From contig CM077647.1 of NCBI GenBank assembly GCA_039707465.1, positions 173,839,163 to 173,903,162 of the forward strand: a DNA stretch of 64,000 nt. The letters run 5' to 3'. The stretch's first letter is position 1, and each line of letters opens with the position of its first letter. Positions 1 through 11,755 of the stretch are shown one piece after another. Below the pieces are notes generated by a model. The model had not been told where the DNA came from. It ran no database searches and worked only from the letters and a program-made list of their open reading frames with translations. The translations under genes were made by a program, and so were the position numbers. This DNA is from Rhabdophis nuchalis. Lineage: Eukaryota > Chordata > Lepidosauria > Squamata > Natricidae.

Positions 1-540
1 TAGTGAACCTATGGCACAATGCAAGAGATGGCATCCAGAGCCCTCTCTGTGGGCATGTATGCCAGTGGTGGGTTCTGGATCCCGTTGCAACCAGTAAGAT
101 GCAATGGAGCCCAGCGTCCACCACATGAATGCCCACAGCACATGCACACAGGCATGCAGTGTGTGCTGCATCCTTACCTCCTGTGACACCTCCGCAATGC
201 TCCAGCTGCTCAGTGGAGAGTCGCACAACCGCCATATGTTCCGTGTGCAGAAGAACTGAAGAGCTCAAAAACAGGTAAGGAAGGAGAGCGAGTGGGTGGC
301 CCCTCTGGAGCACCATATCAGAATGGTACCTGGTGCTTCTGGCAGGCACCACTATGCCCATACCAGGGCACATCACCTGCAACCCACCAGTGATGCACGC
401 CATCACCAGCTGCTCTTCTGGGTTCTGTTGCATGTATGTGCACCAGCCAATTTGTCTGGCACGCAAGCGTATGGCGGCCAACTGCTGTCTTCCAGGTTCT
501 AGTGCGCATGTGCACACCAGGCAGCTGGTCTTAGAAGTTT
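1..540. repeat. Unclassified interspersed repeat, cut by the left window edge
   Basis: The first 60 bases resemble a recurring dispersed element with an end like gaacctatggcac and an inner gagccctctctgtgggca segment. Related pieces occur at about 6722-6760, 44530-44785 (opposite orientation) and 50020-50100. The ORFs here are short, overlap on both strands and look like no protein. It could be a hAT-type DNA element, but neither terminal repeats nor a target duplication can be shown because one end is outside the window. Confidence 0.4.
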
Positions 541-686
541 TGGGCCATTCCAAGACTGTGTGAATTCTTCTCAAGTCCCTCTTTAATAGTACACTTCTTC
601 CTCCCTCTTTATTTAGGAATTCAATTTGCATAGCTTGCCATCTCAAAATATGACTTTGAAAGAACTCATGAATGTCTTTCCCATAC

Positions 687-860
<174 letters not shown>

Positions 861-874
861 AACAGCTATTCATT

Positions 875-936
875 CCTCCTCCTCCTCCTCCTCCTCCTCC
901 TCCTCCTCCTCCTCATCATCATCATCATCATCATTT
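875..936. repeat. (TCC)n then (TCA)n microsatellites
   Basis: About 13 TCC units run into about 8 TCA units. The TCA part is the tail of the tRNA-related SINE read on the minus strand. Confidence 0.9.
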
Positions 937-1030
937 AACCTCATAATCCCTTGCAGGGTGGAGTCTGAGCAACTGAATGGAGCTAGCAGATCATTCAATG
1001 GCTGGTTGCCCCTCTTGTCACCAATAAAAC

Positions 1031-1904
1031 ATAATTCCGAACCATGGATAAATCACATCTATATCAATGACTCTAAATTTGTACTTTTATCAAAATGTAT
1101 GACTTAATTTATGCACCCTACATTAATATATTCATATTGATGAGATGTATAAATTCATAAATATATTTAAAAATTTATAAATCTCATGATGATGAGATTT
1201 ATAAATCAGCAATGAAACCATGCAAATGTATTTTAATTTCTTTATTTGGGTATCAAAGTCATTTATCCTAAACATCCTGAAAAACTATTTATATTTGAAG
1301 GATAGATTTAGCAAATTTATACCTGCCCATCTTACATACATGACTCTGGAAAGTATACAATAAAACCAATAATTAAAAACTAGCATAGCAACTATTAAAA
1401 ACAATTAAATAAAAATTGCAGGAGAATGAACAACAACTTAAACACAGTGTAACCATCTCACAATTTTTTTTATTCTCATGAGAACCCAAAGGTTGATGGA
1501 AAAACCCTGTTTTAAGGATCTTTAGAAGGTTGGTTGGGAAGGGGCTAATTCACTGTATCTCCCTCTTCAGAATTATTCAAATAACTATAATTGGTTTGTA
1601 TAACTAAAGCCCCCGACATTTCCAAATAATAAAGTACTCAATGAATTACCTGGATAGTGCTTATAAATGAACCCCTGTGCCACAGAGTTAGATAGAGGAG
1701 ACATCATTTCTAACCTTCTGTTTCTTCTCCCCACCTTGCTGCTTACTTTATTTGATCAGCCAATTTTAAGGTTAACTTTGAAATGTTGACTAATATACAG
1801 GCTTCTCGTTTTTCTGCATTGATTGAGATGCGTGGAGAGATATATTGATACAAGTGTGAATAGATGGTTTAAGGCACACAGTTGATCTAGACTTTGTCAC
1901 CTAG
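1031..1904. other. AT-rich 5' flank of V2R gene A
   Basis: No coding exon or clear repeat was seen. The last 150 bp before the gene A start would hold its promoter and 5' UTR, but I cannot point to a TATA box or to similarity with the shared upstream block of genes D and E. Confidence 0.4.
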
Positions 1905-2101
1905 ATGTTGCTATTCCTGATGATCTTGGTGATCAAGGTTGATGTTTTGACATGTTCTGCAGATGATCCTATCCCAGTTCCACACCAGTGGTTCCAACCA
2001 GGAGACATCATCATTGGTGAAATGACTTCCCAAATCATTTATCATTTTAATGAGGTTTTGTTCAAGGATCATCCTTTCCAGAACTTTTTTGGAATCCCAG
2101 A
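1905..2101 (+). CDS. VMN2R-like: V2R gene A exon 1 (signal peptide, start of ligand domain)
   Basis: Begins with a hydrophobic leader ([17 protein letters not shown]) and continues with the [13 protein letters not shown] element seen in all four genes. Donor gtaag at 2102. It ends in phase 2 and joins the first base of exon 2 to form Asp. Confidence 0.92.
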
Positions 2102-2647
2102 GTAAGACATTTGTATTTTTCTGACATGCTTCTCCTGAATTTAGAGAGACCACAATGAATGGAGGGAAATATGAAAGAGTGGAGTTTATATGAGGATGGG
2201 GACCATTACTATTTTTTTTTAAAGGCAGAATTATGTCGTTAGATACACAGAACTATTAAATTATAAAGGATTATTTGTAGAAGCAACAGCAGTTTCATAG
2301 AATACAAAGATGATTTTGAGTTAAGATCTCTTTTTGCATTTTGACATTTTTTAAAATAATGATACTAGCTGATAGGAAGGAGCCCCTTTGTGGAGTACTG
2401 TGAAGCTGTCACCATGGCAACTCCATTGCTCTGTACAGTAGAATTTTTACAGCAGTACAGTAGAAGCCATTTAAAGGCACAACAGGCTGTGTCATAACAG
2501 AATACAAACCCTGAAGTGTTTTTCTACAAACAGTAGTTGTTTCCAGAGAGTAGGTCATCTGTGTACCAAGTTTATTTGAAATTGCTCAAGGTGTTCCAAA
2601 GTTATGCTGAAACATACACACACAACCATTTATAGATAGATAGATCT

Positions 2648-2716
<69 letters not shown>

Positions 2717-5700
2717 ATCAAGATGGATGGATTGATGGATGGATGAATAGAGGGATAGACGGACAGACAGGCAGACAGACAGACAGACAGACAGATAGAT
2801 GAGATAGAGATGGATGAACAGAAGTGGACAATTTTCTTGCAATGTTTTCTCCTTTTAAAACCCTTTTTTGCAAGTAAATTAATTTCAAAATGCAATCTTT
2901 AAATGTTTAAAAATGGAATTGATAAAAATGCAAGTGACAAAGTCATAACTATTTGCATATCGGATGAGTGAATAGGCATAGAACTTTAGGCCATCAATAT
3001 AGAGGTAATTCATGGAATGTGTGACTGATTTGTATGAGTAACACAAAAAGTTGATGTCATCATTGTATTAGTATTTTACTAAATTGGGAAAAATTGGAAG
3101 TTAACATCATTTTTCTCCTTTCCTCTTTTTTTAATCTTTATTTTCATCATATTTTATGTTGAAATAAACCTTAATAGAATTTGAAGTCTAAAAAAAAATG
3201 AAAATCAAAATAACCACTGAGAAACGGCTATGGATATTCTCAGTTATTTAGGTCATGGTTATCCCAAAGGTACTTTTTTCAAAATGCAACTGGACCTTAT
3301 TTGTTTTTTTCCCCCTTTTCTTGAAGATGTTTCAGTTCTCATCCAAGAACTGAACTGGGGTGAACTGAAGATGCTTCTTGGATGAGAAGTGAAACATCTT
3401 CAAGAAAAACAAACAAAGCAAGTCCAGTTGCCATTTGAAAAAGCATCTATGGCATGACTAAGTTATGGAGATGTCCCTCACTCCATCCAAGAAATAAATG
3501 CCACTTGAATGCTTGGATCTTTAATCAAAGAAGGAAGGAAGGAAGGAAGGAAGGAAGGAAGGAAGGAAGGAAGGAAGGAAGGCAGGTGTTAAATCTTCTA
3601 AAGACAATTCAGATGATATGACATCCTACTTGATTTCCAGCAAAGATATTAACCCATAGAAAGTATGTTTTCTCCCAAGATATCTCCAAAACATGAGTAT
3701 AATATCCAGAAAAGTTTGATGCAAGTTCCAAATTGCATTGTGTCCTAAATAATATATGGAAATACTAATCGCTGACTTCTTGAAAATAAAAAGAAATGAG
3801 AAAAAAATAGTAGAGGCATTGTACAATTACTTTTGAAACTGATTATTTACAGTGTGATAATAAAATTCTACCAACATGCCCTTGCCTTGGCCTTTGCTGT
3901 CGAAGAAATCAATGAGAATCTCCAGATCTTGCCTAATATCTCCCTTGGATTCCGCATCTATGACAGCTACTATGATGCAAAGATGACCTATCGTACCACC
4001 CTGGATTTGCTTTTCAAATCACAGAGATTTGTCCCCAATTATAAATGTGACATTAAGAAAAACATCATAGCCATCATTGGAGGACTGGGCTCTGCTACTT
4101 CTTCTTATATGGCAGACATCATAGATATCTACAAGATTCCCCAGGTAGGATTTGGAATAGAAAAGAACAATGGTGCATCCTATTTTAGTAAACATTTTGT
4201 GGGGTGGAATACTCTGGGTTTAAAAGAGAGGGATGGTTATTTATTTATTTTATTCTTGTTTTCTTATTATGGTTGGCCACATAGTCAGCCAGAAGTTTAG
4301 ACTAGATTGGGCATTTTGTCCATCTGTTGTGTCCTTCCCAAGGATTTGAGATAGGCAGATGTTGATGTCTGATGGCATTAAAAGTATTGTCACTGGATGT
4401 GAACTGTTTCCAAGTCAATTCCTTTCACAATTGAGTGATTTTGTCCATGCTGATGTAGTTCAAGTAGTATTCTTATTACTAATTGTTCTACTCAGAGGTG
4501 GGTTTCACATATTTTACCACCAGTTCACCATGCACTGAAACTGTCAGGGTGCGTGGATTGCATCCATGCATGCGGCTTAGAAAGTGTGGCTAAATAGGAT
4601 AGTATAACCCACCTGCAGGTCACCACTACTGGTTTGCTTGAACCGGTCTGAACCGGCTGAATATCACCACTGGTTCCACATCTGACTGTTATCTGCTTTG
4701 AACGCTGATTTTTAAAAATGTATTGAACAAGTAATACTTTGCCTTGACATGGTTTTTTCTTCTTCTATTCTTCATTTCCTATTTCCTGGAGGCCCCCTTG
4801 GTTTTCCTGGTATTCAGTAAACATTCAGGTGTACTAGTTTCAGCGCATCTTCTTCACTGACATTCTTCCAATGCCCTTTTTTCTTTTTAACATTCTATAT
4901 ACTTGCACACATTCCACACAATCACTGTGTGGATGAAGAACAGGTTCCATTGTCATCATTTTTCTGGTCTTTTGATTCAGGGTTTCTAGTTCAGCTTGAG
5001 TCTAGTCCAGTATTCTAAATGTAAATCTAATGACCGGTATTGCCCAGCTAGATAATTTAATTGATAGTATGCTGTATGTTAGTATTATAAACTACTGAGA
5101 ATCTGAAAATTCCCAAATAGTCCTGCCTTTATAAAGCTTAAAAACATTTCCTTGCTGTCTAAAATTTTAATTCTTGTATCTAACAAATTATTTCAATAAA
5201 TATCTGTTGCATGAGCAAGAAGAAATACTGATGACCTCCTCCTCCTCCCCCTCCCCCTCCTCCTCCTCCTCCTCCTCCTCCTCCTCCTCCTTTCTCCTCT
5301 TCTTGGATGAAAAGTGAAAATTCTTCTTCTTCTTCTCCTCCTCCTCCTCCTCCTCCTCCTCCTCCTCCTCCTCCTCCTCTTAACTCCTACCTTCAGCTCA
5401 CATATGGCTCATTTGTCCCCCAAGACTATCATAGAAACCAGATTTCATCCTTTTATTGCATGGTTCCAAATGAATCTAAACAATACACTGGGATCATCCA
5501 ACTTCTTCAACAATTCAGGTGGACCTGGGTTGGAATCTTTGCTGTAGATAATAGCAATGGAGAACATTTCTTACAGACCATGGAATGGTTGTTTTCCCAG
5601 AATGGAATCTGTTCAGCTTGTACGCAAAGAATTCCACAATTAGCCCATTGGGATAATTTAAAAGAAATACTTGAAACAGCATCAGATATATATGTGCCCT

Positions 5701-8700
5701 TGACAGATGACCGAATTAGTGCCTTTATCATTTACGGAGAATCTTTGCAAGTGTTATGGCTGACTGCTGTTATATTTCTTCTCAATGGGATGAAGGAACA
5801 TCTGTCCTTTGGAAAGGTGTGGATCATGACTGCCCAGACTGACTTTCGGTTAACAGGAATGCAAAGAGGTTGGAACAGCCAGCTGTTCCATGGTGCCATT
5901 TCCTTTACAATTGACTCAGGAGAACTTCCAGAGTTCAAGGAATTTCTCCAAACCATAAAGCCTTCCTGGACTACAGGAGATGGATTTATTAAGGATGTAT
6001 GGGAACAAGCTTTTGACTGTTTGTTTCCGGAACGGCTGGAACGAGCGTCAGACAATGATGCATGTACTGGAGAGGAGAGGCTGGATAATCTTCCTCAACC
6101 ACTTTTTGAGACACAGATGACTGGGTACAGCTATAGCATCTACAATGCTGCTTATGCTGTAGCACATGCTTTGCATGCTCTTTTCTCACTCGGATCCAAC
6201 CAAAGAAATTGGGTGGCATGTAAACGATCTTTATGCCAAGGACTTCAATCTTGGCAGGTAACGTTCATGCAACCATGAATCTTCAATGTATAGACTAGAA
6301 CCAATTTGAGTATGCATGTAAAGGAAAGTATATCAGAGTGGTGCGGTAGCCTAGAGGTGGAGCTCTTGCCTCACAATTAGCAGGCTGTGAGTTTGATCCT
6401 AGGTAGAGGCAGATATTTCTCTCTGTGCACAATGAGAATATATCTATTCAATATAACTCCACATTGGTGACAACCGACCATTGAATGCTCTGCTAGCTCC
6501 ATTCAGTTGCTCATAATCCATCAGTTGGATTATGGGGTTAAATGATGATGATTATATAAAGGAATTAATAGTTGTTCTTGGTAGCTGTATGGGAAAGACA
6601 TTCATGACTTCTTTCAAAGTCATATTTTGAGGTGGAAAACTATACAAATTGAATTCATAAATAATGAGGGAGGAAGAAGTGTACTATTAAAGAGGGACTT
6701 GAGAAGAATTCACACAGTGTGCCATAGGTTCACCATCACAGCTATATACAATATGAGATAAGGCATTATTGTTTGGACAGGCAAGTCTTTATTATGGACT
6801 TGGAACCAATAAGCCGACTCTATAAAGCACAGGATCATATCAGAAGGATAACCAGAATTTTTGTTAATAGGTACCTCCACTTCTTAGATACCTCTGTTAT
6901 TGGATAACCATAAAAAAACCAGACAGACTGGATTCAAGACCCAAGTGCAACGTGATGGGGTGAGCTCTCATTACTTGCCTCAGCTCATGCCAACTGACCA
7001 CTTTGAAAGCAGGCAAATGTGAGCAGATAAATAGGCTCAACTTTAATGGGAAAGTAATTGCATTTCATGCACCTCAACATATAGCCATGCTGACCACATA
7101 ACTTGTCTAAAGACTTTATATTGAGGTATATGGAATCTTATTTTCCCACCAAAGTGGTACCTATTAATCTACTTGCATTTGCTGGCTCCCTTGCCTAAGA
7201 AACAGAAATGAGCACTGCCCCCTAGAGTTGGACATGACTGGATAGGGGAAGCATTTACTTTTTTTAAAGAATTGGAAGACTTTCTGCCTGGTAGAACAAA
7301 ATCCTATTAAACTAACACTTTGATAATTTGGTTGTTGTTTTTTTATGCCACCTCTACAAAATGTTTAAACAAAGTTCCCAATAAGTTGGGGAAATGGATT
7401 TCATTCTTACTGGATATCATAAGAAGTTATGCTAAGTAGATCTTTACTGTATTTCCTTCCTTCCTTCCTTCCTTCCTTCCTTCCTTCCTTCCTTCCTTCT
7501 TTCTTTCCTTTTTTCTTCCTTTCTTCCTTCTTTCTCTTTCTTTCTTTCTTTCTTTCTTTCTTTAATTTTTCATTGTTTTGTTTTGTTTTCCAAATGACAT
7601 AGCTCCATCCATTTCTTCAAAGCATTTCATTCAACAACTCTGCTGGAGAAACAATTTCCTTTAGTGAAAGCAAGGAAATAGAAAGTGGTTTTGATCTTAT
7701 GAACTTGATCACCTTTCCCAATAACTCCTTCCAGCGAGTAAAAATTGGAAGAGTGGATGGAAGTGCACCCGAAGGAAAAGAATTAATTATTAATGAGGAC
7801 ATGATAGTTTGGCACAGGTGGTTCAATCAGGTATGGGTGACTTCAGTTGAACAATCTCATATGGCTTCAATGGACTTGGAAATTAGCCTTTCTGTAGAGT
7901 CCTTGATGTTCTCTGAGCTTGATTGAGCTCATTACCCAACTAGATAACATCTTCAAGGTACTGAAAATATTATCCATTTGCGTAATGAAACATCGGAAAC
8001 AAAGCAACCGAGCGCAGAGTACATCAAGAAGTCTACAGTTCAATCCTGTACTGCAAACATTGTCTTCAACTGATTAGTTTTCCTGTTGACATGGCTCAAT
8101 AAAATCCAGCAGATCGGAAATAAAAGTAATATTCATCTTACTGCATAACTGAAATTCAGTATGCAAGTGTGATTAACATTTTTGGTGCCTTCATTAAGTT
8201 CAGCATTGAACTTGCTTATGTTTTGTTTCAAATGAAAGATTCGATTTTTTTAAAAAAAAATTCACAGTAGCAACTGAAAGTTCTTTGTACTGAAGCTTTT
8301 TTACGTATATTTATTTGGTAGGTTGTTCCCATTTCAATGTGTAATGAAAATTGTCAACCTGGTTATCAAAAGAGAAAGAATGAAGGAAAAAAGTTTTGCT
8401 GCTATGATTGTGTTCCATGTCCGATAGGGAAGGTTTCAGACAAGATTGGTAAGTGCTGTTGAAATACTTTAAATTTCCTCATCATATAGATTCAATTCAT
8501 GATGCTCCAATTTAACACCTCTCCTGCGTGAGCTGCACTGGCTGCCAGTGGCCTTCTGGGTGCACTTCAAGGTGCTTGTCACCATCTTTAAATCGCTCCA
8601 TGGCACGGGGCCTTGTTATTTGCGGGACCGTCTCCTGCCACACACCTCCCACCGACCGATCCGCTCCCACAGAGAGGGCCTCCTCAGGGTGCCAACCGCC

Positions 8701-10708
8701 GGTCAATTCCGGCTAGCGGTGCACAGGGGAAGGGCCTTCTCTGTGGCAGGGCCAGCCCTCTGGAACGACCTACCCCCTGAACTTCGTACTGTCACGGACC
8801 TTCCCCTCTTTCGCTGCTCACTTAAGACATACTTCTTCCACCAAGCCAGTCTAGCTTAGAGGTTAGAGCTCAGATGCGACATAATTTTAGTAAATTAGGG
8901 AATGGATTTTAGAATTTTATTAATGGGAATATTTTTAACACAGGTTATTTAATTTAATTCATTTTAAATATTACCATTGTATTTATTGTTATTTGTTGGT
9001 GGTTTTTAATTTCCTGTGCACCGCCCTGAGTCCATCTTGATGGAGATAGGAGCGGTATATAAATTGAATGAATGAATGAATGAATGAATGAATAAATAAA
9101 TTGAGCCCTCTTCCCTCAAATCAATTATCTCTGGATGAGAGAGAGAGAGAGAAATAGAGACAGAGACAGACAGACTAGAGAGAGAGACACACACAGAGAG
9201 AGACAGACACAGAGACAGAAAGACAGAGACAGGCAGCGACAGACGGACAGGCTGGCAGGCAGGCAGGCAGAAAGAGACACAGAGAGAGAGAGACAGAAAC
9301 AGAAAACCATACAGATGCACAATTGAAAAGAATGCTATTTATAGCAATCTACATCTATTTAGCATCCAGTTTCAATTAAAACAATGTTTATATGTTGGGT
9401 TTAACACATTCATTTCTTTTCTTTTCAATATTATAGTCTGTGAATTCCTCTGTTTTTGAAAATCATCCTTTGAAGTGATATATGAATTGAATTCAATTTT
9501 CATAGACATTTCTTGCTGATGGGGATCATCTAACTCATGAGGATAATTACTTGGATTGAGTTTTCATCAGATGGCTATACACTGATTTCATTAGCTATAA
9601 TTTAATTTTTATGTATTTCATCAGGTCTGCAAAAAGGTCATTTAAAATGCATTATTAACTGGGCACAGCAGAAAATAGAATAGTGCATTCAGTATGAGCA
9701 AATGTATAAGCATGGTTAAGCAGGAAGATTGTCAATAATTTGGTTATCAATTGCTATTATCTGCCTATTTATTTATGAATCAACATTAAAATGAGACTTT
9801 TCTTTTCAGATACCAATTGTTACCAATGCCCAGAAGAACAATATGCTAACTCTGAAAAAAACAGATGCATCCTTAAAAGAATAAACTATCTTTCTTATGG
9901 AGAACCTTTAGGAATCAGTTTAGCTTCAATTGCTGTTTCATTTTCTCTACTAACACTATGGGTGCTTAGAACTTTCGTTAAGCACAAAGAAAGTCCCATT
10001 GTCAAAGCCAATAACCGGGATCTCAGTTACATTCTCCTTGTTTGTCTCTTGCTCTTCTTCCTTTGCTCTTTGCTCTTTCTTGGACAACCAAGGAAAGCCA
10101 CTTGCTTCTTTAGACAAACTGCTTTTGGTATCATCTTCTCCATGGCAGTTTCTTGCATACTGGCCAAAACCATTCTTGTTTCTGTAGCATTTATAGCTAC
10201 ACAACCTGGCTCAAAGGTGAGGTCATGGGTAGGAAAAAGGTTGGCAGCTTCCATTGTCCTTACTTGCTCCTTTCTCCAAGCAGGAACTTGTACTGTGTGG
10301 GTATCAATCCATCCCCCGTTCCCTGAATTAGACATGCATTCAGTAGATGAAGAAATCATTTTGCAATGTAACGAAGGATCCGTCTCCATGTTTTTCTGTG
10401 TTCTGGGCTATCTGGGACTCTTGGCCCTTGCCAGCTTCATTGTGGCTTTCCAGGCTCGTAAACTGCCTGACAGCTTTAATGAAGCCAAGTTCATCACCTT
10501 CAGCATGTTGGCCTTTTGTAGTGTGTGGGTTTCCTTTGTTCCAACATATCTGAGTACTAGAGGAAAAGCCATGGTGGCTGTGGAGATCTTCTCCATCTTA
10601 TGTTCTAGTACTGGGCTTCTAGGATGCATCTTTTTCCCTAAATGCTACATCATTGTTTTTAGACCTGAACTAAACAACAGGGAACACTTAATAAGGAAAA
10701 AAGAGTGA
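1905..10708 (+). CDS. VMN2R-like: V2R gene A: type-2 vomeronasal receptor, six exons, intact
   Basis: Coding exons: 1905-2101, 3853-4144, 5397-6257, 7603-7830, 8322-8448, 9810-10708; every junction is GT-AG and the phases join without a stop, giving 867 aa, normal for the family. The order is: signal peptide (about residues 1-18), Venus-flytrap ligand-binding domain (to about 510), cysteine-rich linker (527-590), seven membrane helices (about 600-840), short basic tail. Motifs typical of V2Rs include FYQH at the start of exon 2, VPNES in exon 3, KANNRDLSY after helix 1 and [15 protein letters not shown] before helix 6. The known family role is detection of peptide or protein chemosignals at vomeronasal neuron dendrites, coupled to a Go-type G protein. 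Which ligand it binds cannot be told. The start is the first ATG of exon 1, followed by a hydrophobic stretch; exon 1 length (197 nt) equals that of genes D and E. It is convergent with gene B. Microsatellites lie very near the exon 3 and exon 4 acceptors and just after the stop. Confidence 0.93.
2365..2640 (+). repeat. Unassigned interspersed repeat, uninterrupted copy
   Basis: Shares the segments gtggagtactgtgaagctg and accatggca with 32849-32974 plus 36347-36540, where the same repeat is split by an L2-clade LINE. Its end near aaccatttatagatagatag leads into the GATA array. The family could be the 3' part of an RTE-type LINE, but I could not confirm that. Confidence 0.6.
2630..2800. repeat. 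(GATA)n, (GATG)n and (GACA)n compound microsatellite
   Basis: About 85 bp of GATA (2630-2716), then GATG units, then GACA units (2757-2800), in gene A intron 1. The units differ by single bases, as expected if one array mutated into the next. Confidence 0.95.
3215..3475. mobile_element. Fold-back MITE
   Basis: Two inverted arms: cttgaagatgtttcagttc with tcatccaagaa on one side and ttcttggatga with gtgaaacatcttcaag on the other; the outer parts (caactggacc and gtccagttg) also pair. A related copy lies at 42365-42530. No ORF. Confidence 0.65.
3529..3582. repeat. (GGAA)n microsatellite
   Basis: About 13 uninterrupted GGAA units in gene A intron 1. Confidence 0.95.
3853..4144 (+). CDS. VMN2R-like: V2R gene A exon 2 (ligand-binding domain)
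   Basis: Acceptor ag at 3851-3852, donor gtagga at 4145. The 292 nt length is the same in genes B, D and E. It encodes the [19 protein letters not shown] segment and ends in YKIPQ. Confidence 0.95.
4493..4672. mobile_element. hAT-like MITE, copy 1
   Basis: Starts cagaggtgggtttc and ends gaatatcaccactg, which are imperfect inverted ends. The flanks gttctact and gttccaca are a decayed 8-bp duplication (6 of 8). The inside has the gaaccggtctgaaccggct segment common to the family. Gene A intron 2. Confidence 0.65.
5237..5380. repeat. TCC/TTC polypyrimidine arrays before gene A exon 3
   Basis: Two arrays (5237-5290 and about 5320-5380) made almost only of C and T on the plus strand. The second ends 16 bp before the exon 3 acceptor and so forms its pyrimidine tract. 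The poly-Pro or poly-Leu ORFs across it are artefacts. Confidence 0.95.
5397..6257 (+). CDS. VMN2R-like: V2R gene A exon 3 (main Venus-flytrap lobe)
   Basis: 861 nt, phase 0 at both ends, acceptor ag at 5395-5396, donor gtaacg at 6258. It starts LTYGSF, contains [17 protein letters not shown] and [11 protein letters not shown] and ends in SWQ. The polypyrimidine tract before it is an expanded TCC/TTC array that ends about 16 bp from the acceptor. Confidence 0.95.
6337..6562 (+). mobile_element. tRNA-related SINE
   Basis: A box-A-like start (gtggtgcggtagcctagagg), a box-B-like gagtttgatcctagg about 40 bp later, a tRNA-unrelated body and a short ATG/ATT tail. The 3' half is shared with 905-1030 on the opposite strand. 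It is a SINE, not a functional tRNA gene. Confidence 0.65.
6463..6722 (+). repeat. Repeat copy 2 of an inverted pair (partner at 541-1030)
   Basis: Nearly collinear with the minus strand of 541-1030 but without the L2 tail and TCC array, so it gives the pre-insertion state. It includes the SINE 3' half and about 150 bp beyond it up to ttcacacagt. Confidence 0.6.
6760..7440. other. Gene A intron 3, mostly unassigned
   Basis: No exon-like ORF. A truncated SINE 3' end (about 7150-7260, containing gccccctagagttggacatg) matches the SINE at 38305-38631. The rest shows no recognisable element. Confidence 0.45.
7455..7563. repeat. (TTCC)n/(TTTC)n array upstream of gene A exon 4
   Basis: About 110 bp of pyrimidine tetranucleotides, ending 40 bp before the exon 4 acceptor. 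Confidence 0.95.
7603..7830 (+). CDS. VMN2R-like: V2R gene A exon 4
   Basis: 228 nt, phase 0 at both ends, acceptor tagged by catag at 7598-7602, donor gtatgg at 7831. It encodes [16 protein letters not shown] through [18 protein letters not shown] array ends about 40 bp upstream. Confidence 0.95.
8322..8448 (+). CDS. VMN2R-like: V2R gene A exon 5 (cysteine-rich linker)
   Basis: 127 nt, acceptor ggtag ending at 8321, donor gtaagt at 8449, ends in phase 1. It has the class C nine-cysteine pattern start: [11 protein letters not shown], then [13 protein letters not shown]. Confidence 0.94.
8505..9100 (+). mobile_element. L2-clade LINE 3' fragment
   Basis: Encodes the C-terminal motif of the family ([18 protein letters not shown]) and ends with the 3' UTR signature caccgccctgagtcc, ggtatataaattgaatg and an (AATG)n tail (9066-9092). 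Lies in gene A intron 5 in sense orientation. Confidence 0.85.
9134..9303. repeat. GAGA/GACA purine-rich low-complexity tract
   Basis: Irregular mix of GA, GACA and GGCA units about 170 bp long, between the L2 fragment and gene A exon 6. ORFs rich in Arg/Asp or Leu/Ser here are artefacts. Confidence 0.9.
9810..10708 (+). CDS. VMN2R-like: V2R gene A exon 6 (seven-helix domain)
   Basis: Acceptor ttttcag ends at 9809. The reading frame runs to a TGA at 10706-10708 with a tail LIRKKE. It completes the cysteine-rich region ([10 protein letters not shown]) and carries seven hydrophobic helices with the conserved third intracellular loop [14 protein letters not shown]. Confidence 0.96.
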
Positions 10709-10723
10709 GTAATTTATTTGTTA

Positions 10724-10725
<2 letters not shown>

Positions 10726-10813
<88 letters not shown>

Positions 10814-10882
10814 CCTACCTACCTACCTACCTACCTACCTACCTATCTATCATCTATCTATCTACCTACCTACCTATCTATC

Positions 10883-10933
<51 letters not shown>

Positions 10934-10960
10934 ATCATCTATCTATCTATCTATCTATCC
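10726..10960. repeat. (CTAT)n with CTAC blocks, just after the gene A stop
   Basis: About 235 bp of CTAT broken by CTAC and CATC units, starting 18 bp after the TGA. If transcribed it would form the start of the gene A 3' UTR. Confidence 0.95.
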
Positions 10961-10984
10961 CCCCACGCACAACATTTTTGCTGA

Positions 10985-11120
10985 TAAATAAATGAAATGA
11001 GACTAGTATATATCTATTTTGAGTTATTTAGCTCTCATCAGCTAGCCATACCCTTATCAGCTGAACCAGGGGAATAATTAGATGTTTTGTCAAGGCATTT
11101 GGTATTCCCAGATATGAGAG
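10985..11120 (-). mobile_element. tRNA-related SINE fragment
   Basis: Matches 56165-56395 (gagttatttagctctcatcagct, then ccatacccttatcagctga) with an internal deletion. Reverse orientation. Confidence 0.5.
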
Positions 11121-11224
11121 GGAGCATATTGCTTCCTTTTTTGCCCTTCAGCTCCACTCTAGGAACATGGCCAACCAATCTGTGCATAGATCTACCCCTC
11201 CACACACAAACACGTACACACAAC

Positions 11225-11462
11225 CATCATATAACCCCCAACCTACCTACTATATTTCTCCCTCTCTCTCTTTATCCCTCTACCTATCTACCTACTGTAT
11301 CTCCATCTCTCTATCCTTCTACCTACCTACCTACCTACTGTATTTCTCCCTTTATCTATCCCTCTACCAACCAACTGACCTACCTACCTACCTACTGTAT
11401 TTCTCTCTCTATCCACCTACCTACCTACCTACCTACCTACCTACCTACCTACCTACCGTATT
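11225..11462. repeat. CTAC/CTCT low-complexity array
   Basis: Degenerate minisatellite of a roughly 50-bp unit (tactgtatttctccctctc with variable CTAC runs), repeated four times. Confidence 0.85.
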
Positions 11463-11504
11463 TCTCCTTGAATCTTATGGATGGAGTATTATGACATTTT
11501 GTAT

Positions 11505-11755
11505 GTCATGGGTGGAAACTAATCAAGGAGAGAAGCAACTTAGAACTAAGGAGAAATTTTCTGACAGTTAGAACAGTTAACCTCTGGAACAGCTTGCCTC
11601 CAGAAGTTGTGAATGCCCCAACCCTGGAAGTCTTTAAAAAGATGTTAAATAGCCATTTGTCTGAAATGGTTTAAGGCTCCTGCCCACGCAGGGGGTTGGA
11701 CTAGAAGACCTACAAGATCCCTTCCAACTCTGCTATTGTATTGTATTATTGTATC
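11505..11755 (+). mobile_element. CR1 LINE 3' end
   Basis: Encodes the end of CR1 ORF2 (frames around [20 protein letters not shown]) and the 3' UTR signature ggttggactagaagacctac followed by ccttccaactctgctattg and a short ATTGT tail. Confidence 0.88.

Noticed and set aside
8528..8859. ORF with WNDLPPELR as a receptor or enzyme exon
   Set aside because: This motif is the C-terminal end of the L2-clade LINE ORF and recurs in at least five other repeat copies here.
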